A stretch of 64,000 nt of DNA from Setaria digitata (taxonomy: Eukaryota; Nematoda; Chromadorea; Rhabditida; Setariidae), in the NCBI GenBank assembly GCA_003640385.1, contig RCAB01000131.1, positions 78,497 to 142,496 of the forward strand, read 5' to 3'. The notes beneath the pieces are model-generated. The model ran no database searches. It had not been told where the DNA came from and saw only the letters and a list, made by a program, of their open reading frames with translations. Shown piece by piece: positions 23,700-36,657 of this stretch. Positions within the stretch are counted from its first letter, which is position 1, and every line of letters begins with the position of its first letter. Position numbers and translations under genes: made by a program.

Positions 23700-26600
23700 A
23701 GATTACGGAGTGGCTTCTGTTTCGATTGACTGCAGAGACACTCCTTCACCGTTTCCGGACTTATGACACAGACACACCTCACGCATTCCCATCCCAAGAA
23801 CGTGGACAGTGCCGAAAGATCTGCCTAACAGAACGGTTATTCTTGCTTCAGAGCAGAGAACTACCGTATCTTCAACTGATTCACACTAGCTGTCCAGATT
23901 TCAGTGACCTGCGAAGACACCAAATGTTTTTTTACACAGTAGGGTTTCGTTCAAATATGCCATTCAGTAATCACAACAGACAGATTCCTCTTCGTCAGAG
24001 CACTCGAGACTTGGTGATATTATATCAGAGTGATAATGTGTGATGATCAGATGAGCGATGATAATGGAATGTGATGTTTGCTGAAGACTTGCGAGATAAG
24101 AAAATAGTATTTTGTGGACAGCTCTTACTCTTTTGGAGGAAGATTAGAAAGGGTTGTATTGAGTTGCGGATAAACAAACAAAACTTTTAGAGAAGAGAGC
24201 TTTTTCAGGCGGAGAAGGATAAAACATTCAAACCAACACATATACAAACAACTGCTGTTGTGATAATTGATACTATCAGTCATGAAAAATGACTGTGAAT
24301 GGAATTTCCTGCAGCAATTGAATTGATCCATCGAAGTGAACGGCCATATTATTTTTTGTCGAACGACGTCATTACTTCATTTCCATATTTCAACAGTACG
24401 GTATGAAGGAAAATGAATGAAGAGGAAATTGCAGTGTGTCCTCAAGTTAACATAAATCAAACAAAAAGGTTCGCAGCTGGTGACGATAGCGCATAATCAG
24501 AGCATAGCAATTGAAATTGATTGACGGGAAATGTTGCCGTATTTTAAAAAGCATATAATTAGGTTATAGTCATACAAACTACATCGATATCTTGTGTAAG
24601 TTGCATCGTCACAGAGGTTGGAAAAAAAGGATTAAGTAGCAGCACAACTATCGACCTCATAGACAAATAGGACGAGACAAATTGCAGCAGAAAAGGAAAC
24701 AGTAGGAGGGGTAGAAAAGTTATCTGTCAGATCCTAAGAAATCAGAAGTCGGCAAAAAGTGTAGACAGAAACCATAACTTTATTACTCAGGCAAATCCAT
24801 TCTCAACGGAAGCAATCACCATGCCGACCTATTCGAGAATGAAATTATCGAGAAAAGGTAGCTGAAACAGAATTATCTATCTCCAAGGTGAGAAAAAGGT
24901 AAGCTTTGATAACTAGGAAGCACAGTTCTCATCTTTCCCATTTCACATGAACAATAGCTACGATTGTGCCAGCGTCTACTTCACAGCACCACGGCACACA
25001 TTTTCAGCAACACCTACAGAATCCCCTCTGCATAGGCAGAATTTCCATCCTACATCATAACTTGCAACAGACAGTGCAGCTAATTAAGCTACTGGACTAC
25101 TTTCTCCACGAGAACGAAGTATGCTAAAGCTACATAAATGTACGTGATAACAAATCATTCTATTTAGCAATTAGTGGGATGCTGGACGTCGTATCTTTCG
25201 CTGGAAGAAAATCACTTCTCTTACCAGTTCATTCCAGGTTATTTTTAGGTGGAAATTTTTGATGAATACTCTTAACTGGCAACGCATTTCGAACGACTGT
25301 TTCCTGTGAAGAAACAAGAAAAAGTGCTTGAAACATGTGCCCCTCAGATTCATGGAAGCTTCTGAAAAGCCTATCAGCTGATAGTTGATGCTAACTAACA
25401 GCTGTCATTAGCAGAAATGTCTATGGAAAAGTGCCGATGGCGAGAAATGAATGTATCATCAGCTAAATGGATGGAATTCGTCACGAGCGACACTGCCGTT
25501 CGGATTCAGCTGCAGAACCACTTCCTTCCTGCCACCAGGTGAACTCCCGAAAGGTATGTGGAATAAAATTGTTGTCTTGGGAAAGTTGTTCCTTTGAATG
25601 CTACACACATAATGAACGTTTTATTTGCCGAACCCTCCATAATTTTACTCCTCCACTTCCCGAACTGACAAAACTTAAATACTAAGCTTATCTTATCCCT
25701 AACGTGCATATCAAATTTGTTTACAATATCTGTCTATATCAGAGTGTTAAATTTCAATCTTTTAGATGATTCTAAAAAGAAATGATGAGGGTTGAAACAT
25801 TGAATGGACATATTTGCTTCGTCTAAGTGAACAGACATGAGTTATGAAGCATGAAGGATTCTGTCCAGTGACCTTTGAACCAGGTCAGTGATCTGATGAG
25901 ATCTGAATAGACAATCACCAATCGGATGGATCATATTGTATCAACCTAAACATATATCTTAGAAGGCTATATTTGGTAACGCTGCTACTAAGATCACTTA
26001 TTACAAATATGGGGGACAAATGATACAAAGGAATTATTAGTTTTGCTAAAATCACACCATTGCTTCAGCTGATTGAATAAAGTATGGGTGGAACAGACGA
26101 AGCATGTTAAGCTAGGAAATATAGTACTGCATTATTTCGTGGAGAGGAAGAGGTAAGGATCAACAAAAATTATCTTCGGTCAGTTGAAAATGCGAGAGAT
26201 AGCAAAAAATACTTTTAATCAAATAATGGCAAACTTACCCAACAATCATTCCTTTTCTTGCTTCCTCTCTCGAATTCCTCAACAATTCGGGATAATAAGA
26301 GTTGATTACGACAATAAAAATTAATTATATGCATAAAAACAATAAATAATTCGCACCATGAAAAACTAAATTTTTATAACCTTGCTATATGAAAATTCAG
26401 CTACTCAGCCAGAGGAGAGGGAAATAGGAAAATGAAGACGGAGAAGTTTTGAATGATAATTGGATACTCAAATAAATATGGATTTCTGCAAAATGCAATC
26501 AGTCCCCACACCTGAGACACTGAACATTATGCGATTTGAATGCAGCAATTAGTGGGATTTTTTTCCCTTTAATAAAGAAGAAAAATGATAAACTGAAACT

Positions 26601-27350
26601 TATATAAAAATATGAATGAGATGTACAAGGAAACATCAAAATTAATAACATAAACAGATATACATATAGTTCATTAATGAGATAGTGACATTTTCACCGA
26701 TATATATGAATGACTTGCTAAAATGTAGGCATGGAAAAATTTCAATGCTTGAGAGTTGGAGGACAAAATGAGTCGTTGGACAGTTTCTTATTAGGGGTGA
26801 AATACAAAGACGAAAATGGAAACTCTAATACACTATTTTGTTCTATATGCATGCGTACATCTAAAATACAAGTTATCTCATAGAACTGCAACCTGTGCCT
26901 CTTAATAAACAAAGATTTTTTTTTAGTTTAATGCAATCAGTTCGACTTTTCATGCCACAAGATTTAGAATTCATCCCCTCTTCAAACTGTACCTTTGTGC
27001 TCTTCATTCCCTTAAAAATGTTTTGGCAGAGAGTGAAAAAACCAAGAAAAAAATAACAAATCAACAAAGAATCAACCGTCACAGAAAACTGCAAATAATT
27101 TTTTGAAAAAAAAGTAGGAAAAAATATTTCGACATATACAATTCTTTCTTGAAAGAATCCCCGATTGGAACTGACAATGAAAAACCTGGTAATGCCGATG
27201 ATCCCGTTCTTTACCTTTACATCTGAAAATATACCACTGCTGTAAAAGAGTAACTCTGATAAACAACATTTCCAAAAAAAAAAAATAACAATCAAACGCC
27301 CCACTAACACAGAAAAGCCAAGATCAGGAATTAACTTACCCAACATCATA
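23700..27350. other. mostly non-coding; two ambiguous open islands
   Basis: At 23.7-24.05 kb a higher-GC island is open on both strands (115 codons +, about 60 codons -), so strand and coding status cannot be decided. At 25.47-25.55 kb a + strand ATG frame (MDGIRHERHCRSDSAAEPL) runs into a CAG/gtgaac donor. At 26.9-27.35 kb a long - strand frame is Phe/Leu-rich and lies just 3' of the acyltransferase stop, so it is probably 3' UTR. Confidence 0.35.
25225..25303 (-). other. orphan exon candidate with strong splice sites
   Basis: Acceptor tttcttcacag precedes 25303 and donor CTG/gtaaga follows 25225. In phase 0 it reads ETVVRNALPVKSIHQKFPPK and stops just before the donor; in phase 2 it reads KQSFEMRCQLRVFIKNFHLK and stays open. 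The splice sites are good but no neighbour in matching phase was found. Confidence 0.25.
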
Positions 27351-29798
27351 CTAGAAGGTATATTTGGCTGCTTGAATTGCTATTCGTTCAAATCCACCAA
27401 ACAGAAGCTGAGAACCGAGAAAGATAATGACTGTTGATATTGCTAATAAATGTTGCGATGGGTAATTGAGGAATAGATATATCAAGAATACCGATGTAAA
27501 TAACCAGAACAACACCACAGCTCCGTAGACCATCGCAGACTTGGTCGTCAACTATAGAGTAACATCATTAGAGAGCATAATATCTTGCCTTTATTAACAA
27601 ACTTTCTTGATTTAAAAAAGAAAGTCTATTTTAAATTTTTCAAATTTTTGCGAACCTAGGAAAAAAATTGAACAGTAACAAAAATGTCTATTTATAGAAG
27701 CATTTCTATTTTACGCATGAAAATGTAGCACTTAAATTTCAAACACATTCCTAGTATGTGAATTCCAGAGAGACGCCAAAACTTTAGTAAATAAATAGGA
27801 ACTAGTATAATAAGAACTAGGGATGAAATTATCCAGAAACAATTATAATGATAAAGACGAAAAAGTTTACCTTAAAAATTTCATCGTTTGAATCAGCTAT
27901 GAAAATTCGATGTTGAATTTCATTAGAATGATAAAATTTCGTAAGTTTTTCTTCTTTTCCCTTCCAGCGATTGATAAGCCACTGCGCAATCAATTCGTCA
28001 TCTTTCTTTGGTAAACTACTGGCATCGACTTTACTCACATAAAAATGGATATTCTTCGGACATGAACCATTTGAAAATAATTCAAATTCGGATTGTACGA
28101 TAGCATCAGCATAAGCGACTGTCACATCATATATGGTTTTCACGTACTCTACTGAAATATATCGCCCTAATAGGTTTGAAAAAATCTGTCAATAAAATGG
28201 AAAGTGAGTTGTCTGGTAGAAGGTATAAAGACAGAATGATTAGTAAATAAAAAATGAGTTGAATAACAAGTATTATTCACTTTCATTCTGTCTCGATATT
28301 AATCTTACTCATTACAACTGATATTTAAGATTTTCTAAGCAATCCAAAGAAAAAAATGATGATTAACCCTGTCGCATTTTCCTCAGTATTACTTTGAATC
28401 CCGTCGTCCTAGGATGAAGTACATAGTTATAATGGACTAAACCGCGCTTCAACGCAAACTGCCGACTTCTTTCAGTTGCTCGATAATCCTTGTCGGTCCC
28501 TTCAGGAAAAAGAAGCAGCTATAAATATTCGACAGGATAATATTGGGAATAATACTAGCACAGATAATAATCTGGAGAGACATGATACAAGTGAATGTAT
28601 GAATAGTGTGGACAGTATTAGGTAACAAGGACAACATAAGTCAATTGAATTAAGTTTTAGCACCGTTACACGTAGTGCTAAAAATTGATTTTCCAACTTG
28701 ATATCACAGGTATTGATTGATTACCTGGTATGCGTGTTTTGAATTAGCATAATAATCGATCATCGCCTCAATATGTGCTTGATCATTCTCAAAGCGTCGT
28801 GTAAGAAACAAGTAAGCGTTCATGGCCATTGCCCAGCCAGCTCCAGGTAGATGTTTCACTATTGCCTGTTGTAGAAAAATTACACGTTAATAGTCTTTCT
28901 TCCGTTTCTGCTTGATTAATGTTAATTTAAGATGCAGCAAAAAACCTCTGAAGCGCTCAGTATATCAGTCAAGCAGTCCAGGTAAAACATCGCTTCCATA
29001 CTTCAAATTATTCGTAAAACTGCATTAAATAAGATCCTTTGAAATAAGATTACTAGTAAAAGCCAATACTATCAGTATATTTTAACTACAACGGTGTCAT
29101 TTTACGCCTTCCTTAACATTATCTAACACTGAAGGATTGCAAGTAGAAAAAGCCAATCTTCATTGTAAGCAAACCTTCAACGATATTTTTTGTGATGTTA
29201 AAAGCCACGGATCTATCCGGATAAGTGCATTCCAGAAAAACAACCAATCTAAGCATGTCCGGTGATTCATGATTATAAGTGCCGGTTCACCGTGGTCTAT
29301 TTTGACACCAGATACTGTTATATGTGCTCCGAAAAAAACTTCAATAAGTCCCTGAAATGATTTACTTCTTTAATCCATCTCAGTATCATATCTACTCAAT
29401 CTTTCGTTCTCCTTCTGTCTTTCTCATTGAACTCCTAGTTGGCTTAAAAGATTTTAAGTGGAATGACAAATACTGATTAAATTTTGATTTCACCGAGAAA
29501 GGGAACTTGCGTAATCAAAGATCCGTAAGGAAGCCCGGCAAAGCAAGATTCACCTCGGTGTATATTTCTTAGCTAATGTTGTAAAACAAAAACTTACGCA
29601 GGGCATAAACATCCAGAAGCCAATAAGTCGGTCAACCGTTCTCCTCCATAATGAATGATTGAGAAACATCAACGGCAAAAGTGGCGTAAGGAAATAAACT
29701 GAACTCATTATTGCAGATAAGAAGATAAATGTACAGACAAATACACCCTTAGCTTGCATCCACCATGTTGTATTTGTTAAGTTCGGTGGTTCACCCAT
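27351..29798 (-). CDS. LCLAT1-like lysophospholipid/lysocardiolipin acyltransferase, copy A (388 aa)
   Basis: Transfers acyl groups to lysophospholipids; the family (animal LCLAT1/ALCAT1, C. elegans ACL-8/9/10) acts in endoplasmic reticulum membranes. Six - strand exons close exactly: 29598-29798, 29175-29351, 28725-28865, 28368-28518, 27871-28166 and 27351-27551, total 1167 nt. An N-terminal membrane span (about residues 17-45) precedes the PlsC acyltransferase domain. Motif I is NHRTCLD (consensus NHX4D), motif III is FPEGTD, followed by the family signature VLHPRTTGF and the YDVTVAY segment. The last exon encodes two hydrophobic spans near FWLFTSVFLIYLFLNYP. Length fits the family. A paralogue lies 3.2 kb upstream on the same strand. 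Substrate preference cannot be read from the sequence. Confidence 0.93.
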
Positions 29799-32700
29799 TT
29801 GATAACTGTATGAAATTTCTGCTAGAAGAAAGGCTATTATTTTGAAAGGAAAAAGGAAAAAAAAATTTGCATACAGATTCGGTTAAAATCATTTTCATCC
29901 TTTTTGTCCATAAAATATAGCTGAAGTTCATCAACAAACGTTTTGATGGTATCCCATCATCTAAGACTGGTTTCTCACCCTATTTCCTTCTTCCACGGAA
30001 ATTAATTCTTTCATATACAGTGCTTCAGAATTTCAGACTGTTGACAAACGAGCTTCAATCATTCTCACCCCATTCATTGGTGTCGAATCTAACATTTCCT
30101 ACTGGGTTTCCGGATTTCATGCACACATCATCCAAAACAATAGCACTGAACATATTTCATAACCAGTTGCGTCTTTGATTTCTTTTTAAACAATGTTTTC
30201 AAATGACACATATTATATAAAATACCCTCTGGAAACGAACAAAACAAAATTCATAATTCAAATAAGATTTAAATGTCTCAGGAGATCATTCTCATCTCAA
30301 AACAAACTAGTAAATTAATTATCTTCAAAACGAACCAAGATTCCATCATTAATTTTAATAAGATCGTCAAAATATTGTTACCTTTCAGCAGGACAATTTA
30401 GCATTTTCCAAGGGAAAAATACAGGGATAGTTGCTCAGTGGTATTTTAGAAAAAGGCATATAGAGGAAAAGTCCAGGTTAACAGTGCTATCACTGATACA
30501 TATATTTGATCTATATAAACTACTTTATCTGAATCAATTGATCGTGATAGCCGAGCCAGTTAACAGATTCTCTTATAATTTTATGCGGAAAATTTATGGC
30601 ACCTAAAGAGTGATGATAGTCAATCTAGAACCTTGTTTTGAATCTATAACCGTCGAGGTTAACTCATAAAACTGAATCGATTCCTATTACATTTACTATC
30701 CGATAGGAAATGATGACAGTAGTTCACTGTAACAGATAATAAGCACCAAAGAGAAAATCAACGAATTTAAAATACCAAGAAAAACTATGCTGGTTCTATC
30801 CTTTTCTATCAATGGACATGTGAGAAATGGGAATGAACAAAGTTCGGAATATTTCCAGGAATCAAAACCTAACCTTATTTTTTGTCTCTCTTTCCCATTC
30901 TCTTGAAAAAAGACAAGCCCAAAGTTTCGAATAAAGTTTAAAATCCTACACCCACTACTAGAGTGATTTATGGAATAGAATGACATGAAGGTTTAAAGGT
31001 GACAATTTGTGAATGGAAGGTAATGTTGAACCTTCTGTAGCAAAGCTACTTTTATTTGTCTTTTTATTTCTATCTTTCATCTGCTTATTCCATTTAACTC
31101 AAAAGAGGACACTAATAATATTTCGTATACTACACGACGCTTCATCGGATCGGCAAACAGCTCTTGGATTTATGAATAAAAATTGATTGAATTACTGAAC
31201 AGTAAACAAACAAAAAGAAATGCGGAGAGAAAAAGTGACATTTAGTGTAAGAGTTTGACGATCAGCGATGAGAAGTTTACTGAGTTCAACGATCGCTCCT
31301 TCTTGTCCCACTCTTTCTTTCTTATTTTGTGAAGATTCTTCATTTTAAAAATTTCTGTTACTTGGTTTTTCTCTTTTTTAGAGTAAACTGAAACGATCGG
31401 AAAATTTCCCGAAATAAATGCATCGCTTTTACCTCATCGGAATGTAAACCGATAAGAGTACTCTAAGCAGAGCTTTACATCTGTTGCACAATGATACGGA
31501 TATGCTGCAATCGTAAATTAATTAAATTAAATGGATCAACGAATTTAGTAATATACACAGTTGTTAAAAAAGAGTAGGGTAAAATACTCAAAAGTAGGAA
31601 GGGATACGGATAGGTACAGGCTCAAACTGTGGGAGATGCAAATATTCCTATAAGTATGACAGAAATCAACTGATAACTGATATTTCTTCCCATTACAGGG
31701 CTCCAGTGGATACTTTTAGTCACTCGTTTAACATCTGGTCATCTCTTAAATATTTAAGGTTACTTGACATAAGCTTCGAGTAATTAACAAGCATCATCAT
31801 ATTCCTCTACATTGTTAAGTGATTGTGTGTACGAATATGACTGTACTAAGAAATCCCGCAAATCCAGTTGATTAAATTAGAAGAAAAGGTAAGGTGTAAT
31901 GATTCTTGCGGATAAATGAACAAGCTGTAGAATGTCGAAGCTCCGTTTCATGCAAAGCAGTAACATCAAAAGAATATACAAAAACGCTCAGTAAACGAAT
32001 TTCGGAATGCTTAAGAGAAGTATAAAACGAAAGCACATTTTTAGTTCATTTTATCGAATATTTATCTTCTAAAAGGAAGAAATAAAGGTCAACGGAATTT
32101 AGTACACATCTAGAAATCTAGTACACATCCCTATGCGCAATTCAAATAAATAAAAGACCTATGTTAAAGCCCCTTATACAATACTTGAGGAACAGCTGAA
32201 CATGCTGGAAAAATACACACACATTATAAATGTAATCGTTGACAAAAGGAAGTGGCATTGTGTGAAATTATGAAAGAATAGTCTAATGAGTTGGAGCATC
32301 TTTTTTTTTTTAAATATTCCACAAACCATCCGTTAAATAGTTCTGGGTTTTGGGGTGAGTTTCATTTGCGGACAAGCTTCTTTGGTCAACTACATCTATT
32401 GCATACCCAAGCTAATCTAAAATCACTTCCAAATATCTGCTTGGAAACATCAAACAATAACCAAATACAATTTCCTAATGAACTTTTACGGAAGCAGTGA
32501 AAAAATAAGTAAACAGGAATTATGATATGAAAAACTATTACAGAATATCTTAGGAAAACAAGACAGTCTCATACAACCTAAAAAACAATCTGAAAGCAAC
32601 TCACAGTTTTTAAGCATATAATTGGATCGCTCCACTGCTGTTAATCAACACTTGGCCGTATCATTTTTGGTTACACGAAGTATCAAAGAATAATAAGTTC

Positions 32701-32958
32701 ATCGGTACTATCTTCCCATACTGCGATAAAAATTTATGCGTATTGGTATGGCATAAAAAAAATGATGGATACCGCGAAAGAGAGGGAAGAGAAATTCCAA
32801 TGTTCTGCTTAATTTCGACAAAAGCAGCACTACTGACAAAAACCATTTTCCCTAACTATTACGAGGTATGAAACAAAAAAAGCAAAACAAACAGTATTTA
32901 TATGACTCAAATATTATGCATAATTTTGGTCCATTTGCTGCTGGTTATACATCTTTCA
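29799..32958. other. intergenic between acyltransferase copies
   Basis: About 3.2 kb of AT-rich sequence separates the two tandem genes: upstream region of copy A and downstream region of copy B. A few open frames (for example 30696-30986 - strand) lack splice context. No further acyltransferase fragment was seen. Confidence 0.5.
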
Positions 32959-35900
32959 CTATTTTCTGGATAGCTGCAGTGCCAAATTTTGGACACCAGC
33001 ATGTTGCCAATGACAATATACGTAAAAAACGCAAGCAAAGAATACGTAAACCCTGACAACAGAAAAATGAATAGTGAAATAAATCCATATTATAGATATC
33101 AATAGCCAGAATGAAAATGCACAGCAATAACCAATACCTCCTGTATGTACCTGAAAAAAGAAAAAAAAACAGTTTCCTCTAGTGATCGAATAAAAATTTT
33201 CAAAATATATAAACAGTTCAAATTATTTTAAATAAAAGCATATTAAAAAAAAAAGAAAAAAAAAAAAAACGAAATAGTCTAACTAATGCACAGATAACAT
33301 ATTCACAAAAGTATAACTGTTATAGTTTTTGTGCACAATAAAAAAAAAAAACAAATTGTTGAAGATCATACATAGCGATAACCCTCACCATGCTGTACGT
33401 CATCTATGATTTATGATATTCGTACCATTTGTCTACTAATTTCTTACCCTTCTTCCACTGGAACTTCGCAAAAGCAAACATAAAATCAAATCTTAATTAT
33501 TTACAGTAAAGTCCAAATTTCACCTATTACAATATAGTTTATTCCAAGTGTATAGAAGGATTCTAAACACAGAGTTATGTTCCTGTACAAATACCAGGCA
33601 AGCAGAGAGCACCTATTATTTTGAGAAAAGAAAGATAACGAATTTCTTTTGACAAGTAGTAAAAACAAATACTAACCGGCCAAACACATTTCTCACTATT
33701 AGGCAAGAACTTCCTGTGAGGGATATCAGCTTTGTAAAAGTTTTCCAGTCGACTTTCTTTCTCTCGCCAAATTTTATTGATCCAATCAACCAGGCCACAA
33801 TTATCTTTAGGTAAATCATTTTCATTATATTTCTTCACATCGAAATGTACAGCATGTGGAAAGCGACCATTTTGGAGTATCTCCAATTCTGAGCAGACAA
33901 CTCCATCCGGATATCCAACCGTTATGTCGTACACATTCTTTAGATAACTTTCTGCAGCGAAAAGTTAATAACTAAAAATATTCCAAAATAATGACAAAAA
34001 AATTTATTCACTATTAATATTGATAAAATATTTTCTAAGGAAAAAGTAATCATGCAGACCACATTCATCATATTTTCTCTCTAGCTTCAAAATCTCTCAA
34101 GGATGCCATCTTTTTTTTTCTTTTCTTTTAGCAATTCGACCGTCTGATCGACAATCAGTTCGTCGAGAAAAAGTGAAGTGATTAAAATGAAACATATTTT
34201 TATTTTTTAACGACTGTATAAAAAATGAAAAAAACTTTATCATACTAAGCAAAAAAAAGATTATAGTTGGAGTTATCCACAAATGTATAGACAAACAGCT
34301 ATTAAAATATAACCAACTTTCACGCATCAGCTGCACCATATAGGAAAAACCTGTTGTTCGGGGATGCAGAACAAAGTGGTAGATCGGCAAGCCACGTTGT
34401 ATCGCAAATTCATCGCTACGTTTTGCAGCTCGTTCACCACGATCCGTCCCCTCCGGAAAAAGTAAAATCTGAAAAATTTATGAATAGTATGAGAAAAGAG
34501 AACAATAACTTCAATACAAAAAGTTATTAAGGAAAAACGGACACTTAAGTTATGAAAAAAATTAAATATTGATATAAACTATCCAAAAATAAAAACGTTG
34601 AGATGATTTGTATAGAAAAACAAAAACGAAAAATGAAATTACAAGTTCACTTTGAATAGACTTGTCAGTTTTTAAGAGTAAGAAATAAATAGTTCCTAAC
34701 TGAGCAAAATAAAAGTTAACCTGATAGTTATATCCCAGATCTTTATAATAAGTGATCATATCATTCATTGTATGTATGTCATTTTCATAGTTACGTTCTA
34801 GGAACAAATAAGCCGCACATTGCATAGCCCATCCTAAATTTTGAGTTAAAAAAAATGATCCAACATTAGCAAAATAGGAATGTCAGAAGCGAAATTACCT
34901 TTGGGAAAAGTGGCCCAAAGAAATGTGGGAATAGAACTGAGATAATTTGAAACAAGAATATCAGGGCAATTTGGCTGAAAACTGCAAATAACAATATAAT
35001 GCGCTTTCCCAAGCAGAATCAATTTCTCTTGTATCAAACTAGTGAGCCAGTTTCAGTTAATAATTACAACACGAAAGTAATAGTAAATTTAAAGCTCGAA
35101 TGAAGAAAAGAATGCAAGAAAAAAACCTGCGCCAGGTATATACTTCAATGGCTTTTTCAGTGATATTTTCTCAGTTGTAAGTAACCATGGGTCCATCCTA
35201 TACAACGCATTCCAAAAGAACATCCAATCAAGCCTTGTTCTATGGTTCATGATGATTAATGCTGGCTCCGAACAGCTTATCATATCACCAGTAATATGAA
35301 ATTCGATCCCAAATATGTAATCACAAAGCGACTAAAAAATAGTTTTATTCTGAAGGAAAAAGAGAACACCTACTTCAGTAATGTTTCATTTCCTAATCTT
35401 TTACTGATATTTTACGTCCAACGATTCGATAAGAGACGAAAACCTAATCCCTAATCAAAAGATTAAGAAATGAAACATGATTCGAGATGGATTCATTCAC
35501 AAAATACCTATATAATTCAGCTCAAAAGCTTGAATTGGAAAATGTCTGGAAAATGTCAATAGCAAATACTACCTAACAGCACATGCTCTCGACAATATCA
35601 GACGGATGGTGAGAATAATGTTAGCATCAGCTGCTTCAGATGAAATAAACGAAGCCAACAGCTTAACTACTGGCTACCCCATATATAACGATTTCTGAGA
35701 TCGATATATTAATGCTGATATATATTAGAGGGATAACCGCTATAACCTGATACCAAATATGGAATCCCATTCATTCAGTTGAGTTCATAGACTGGTGAGA
35801 AAATTGATTACAATTTTAAATATCGAATTAGAAAAAAGTACATATTTATCCTTGGACTTACCGAAGGTAACATTAACCAACAACCGATAAAACGATCAGC

Positions 35901-36032
35901 ACATGCACGCCACGTAGAAGGTGCAATATATGCAAGTGGAAGGAATGGAAAGAGAAGGAATACGGAACCGAAAAATGATGACACAAATAATAGTAACCAG
36001 AAGAATAATCCCGTTACACTTGGTAGACCCAT
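32959..36032 (-). CDS. LCLAT1-like lysophospholipid/lysocardiolipin acyltransferase, copy B (368 aa)
   Basis: Paralogue of the gene at 27351-29798. Exons 35862-36032, 35127-35331, 34721-34833, 34318-34468, 33677-33951 and 32959-33150 join with consistent phases (0,1,0,1,0) and total 1107 nt. The N-terminal span (LFFWLLLFVSSFFGSVFLLF) is followed by motif I NHRTRLD, LKYIPGAG, motif III FPEGTD, VLHPRTTGF and YDITVGYPDG; the last exon is hydrophobic and ends LALQLSRK. The arginine in motif I matches animal LCLAT1 better than the cysteine of copy A. Exon 4 is 151 nt with the same phases in both genes, but intron 2 sits at a different place, so the duplication is old or introns have moved. Probably an ER membrane enzyme remodelling phosphatidylinositol or cardiolipin; specificity is inferred only from family. 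Confidence 0.93.
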
Positions 36033-36657
36033 GACATTTTAGTCGGGAGTGATATTTATAGGAGGCAGAACAACCACATCATCGATCAATTGCAATAACA
36101 ATAGTACTTGATCCTGAAACTCCATTAATCTCATTAATAGCAACAAAAATGCAATCTATTATAAAAAAGGAAAAACTTTTAAGAAATTTGTAAGTATCGA
36201 AAATAAAGAAATAAAGCTATGATAGATATTTAGTCTGTTGCAAAAAGGAAATGCCTTGGAATGACTTCTTCGAAGACAACACGAATGAACAATTTAATCG
36301 ATAGGTGAAACAGATCGTTGTTATTCAAAAAAAGAAAAAGAGAAGTCACATGAGGAGCAGTTAAATGGTTTTCGATACCAATTCATTGATGCAATCCACA
36401 TAATGCGTCATCTTTACTATATCCACTTGAATGCAGCGATAATCTCCACATTAAACTAAAATGTGTGGAATGTTGATTACCACTTCCCTCATTCCACAAT
36501 GCTACCATTTGTGGAAATGATTACTCTGATAACACTTGTCCGTTTGAAGTAATATTAGAGTGGCTTCATTACACACTAAGGTGGTTACTATGTGGCACTA
36601 TGAAAAGCAAGCGCTGCTTCGCTTATTTCATCTCTTTTTCTCTTAGGTTGTGCTCGA
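36033..36657. other. intergenic, upstream of acyltransferase copy B
   Basis: About 0.6 kb between the start codon of copy B and the end of the next - strand gene. Nothing further recognised. Confidence 0.4.

Noticed and set aside
23696..24043. 115-codon + strand frame
   Set aside because: The opposite strand is also open for about 60 codons with reasonable composition; strand and coding status cannot be decided.
26873..27349. 158-codon - strand frame
   Set aside because: Lies just downstream of the acyltransferase stop and is Phe/Leu-rich from poly-A on the other strand; probably 3' UTR.
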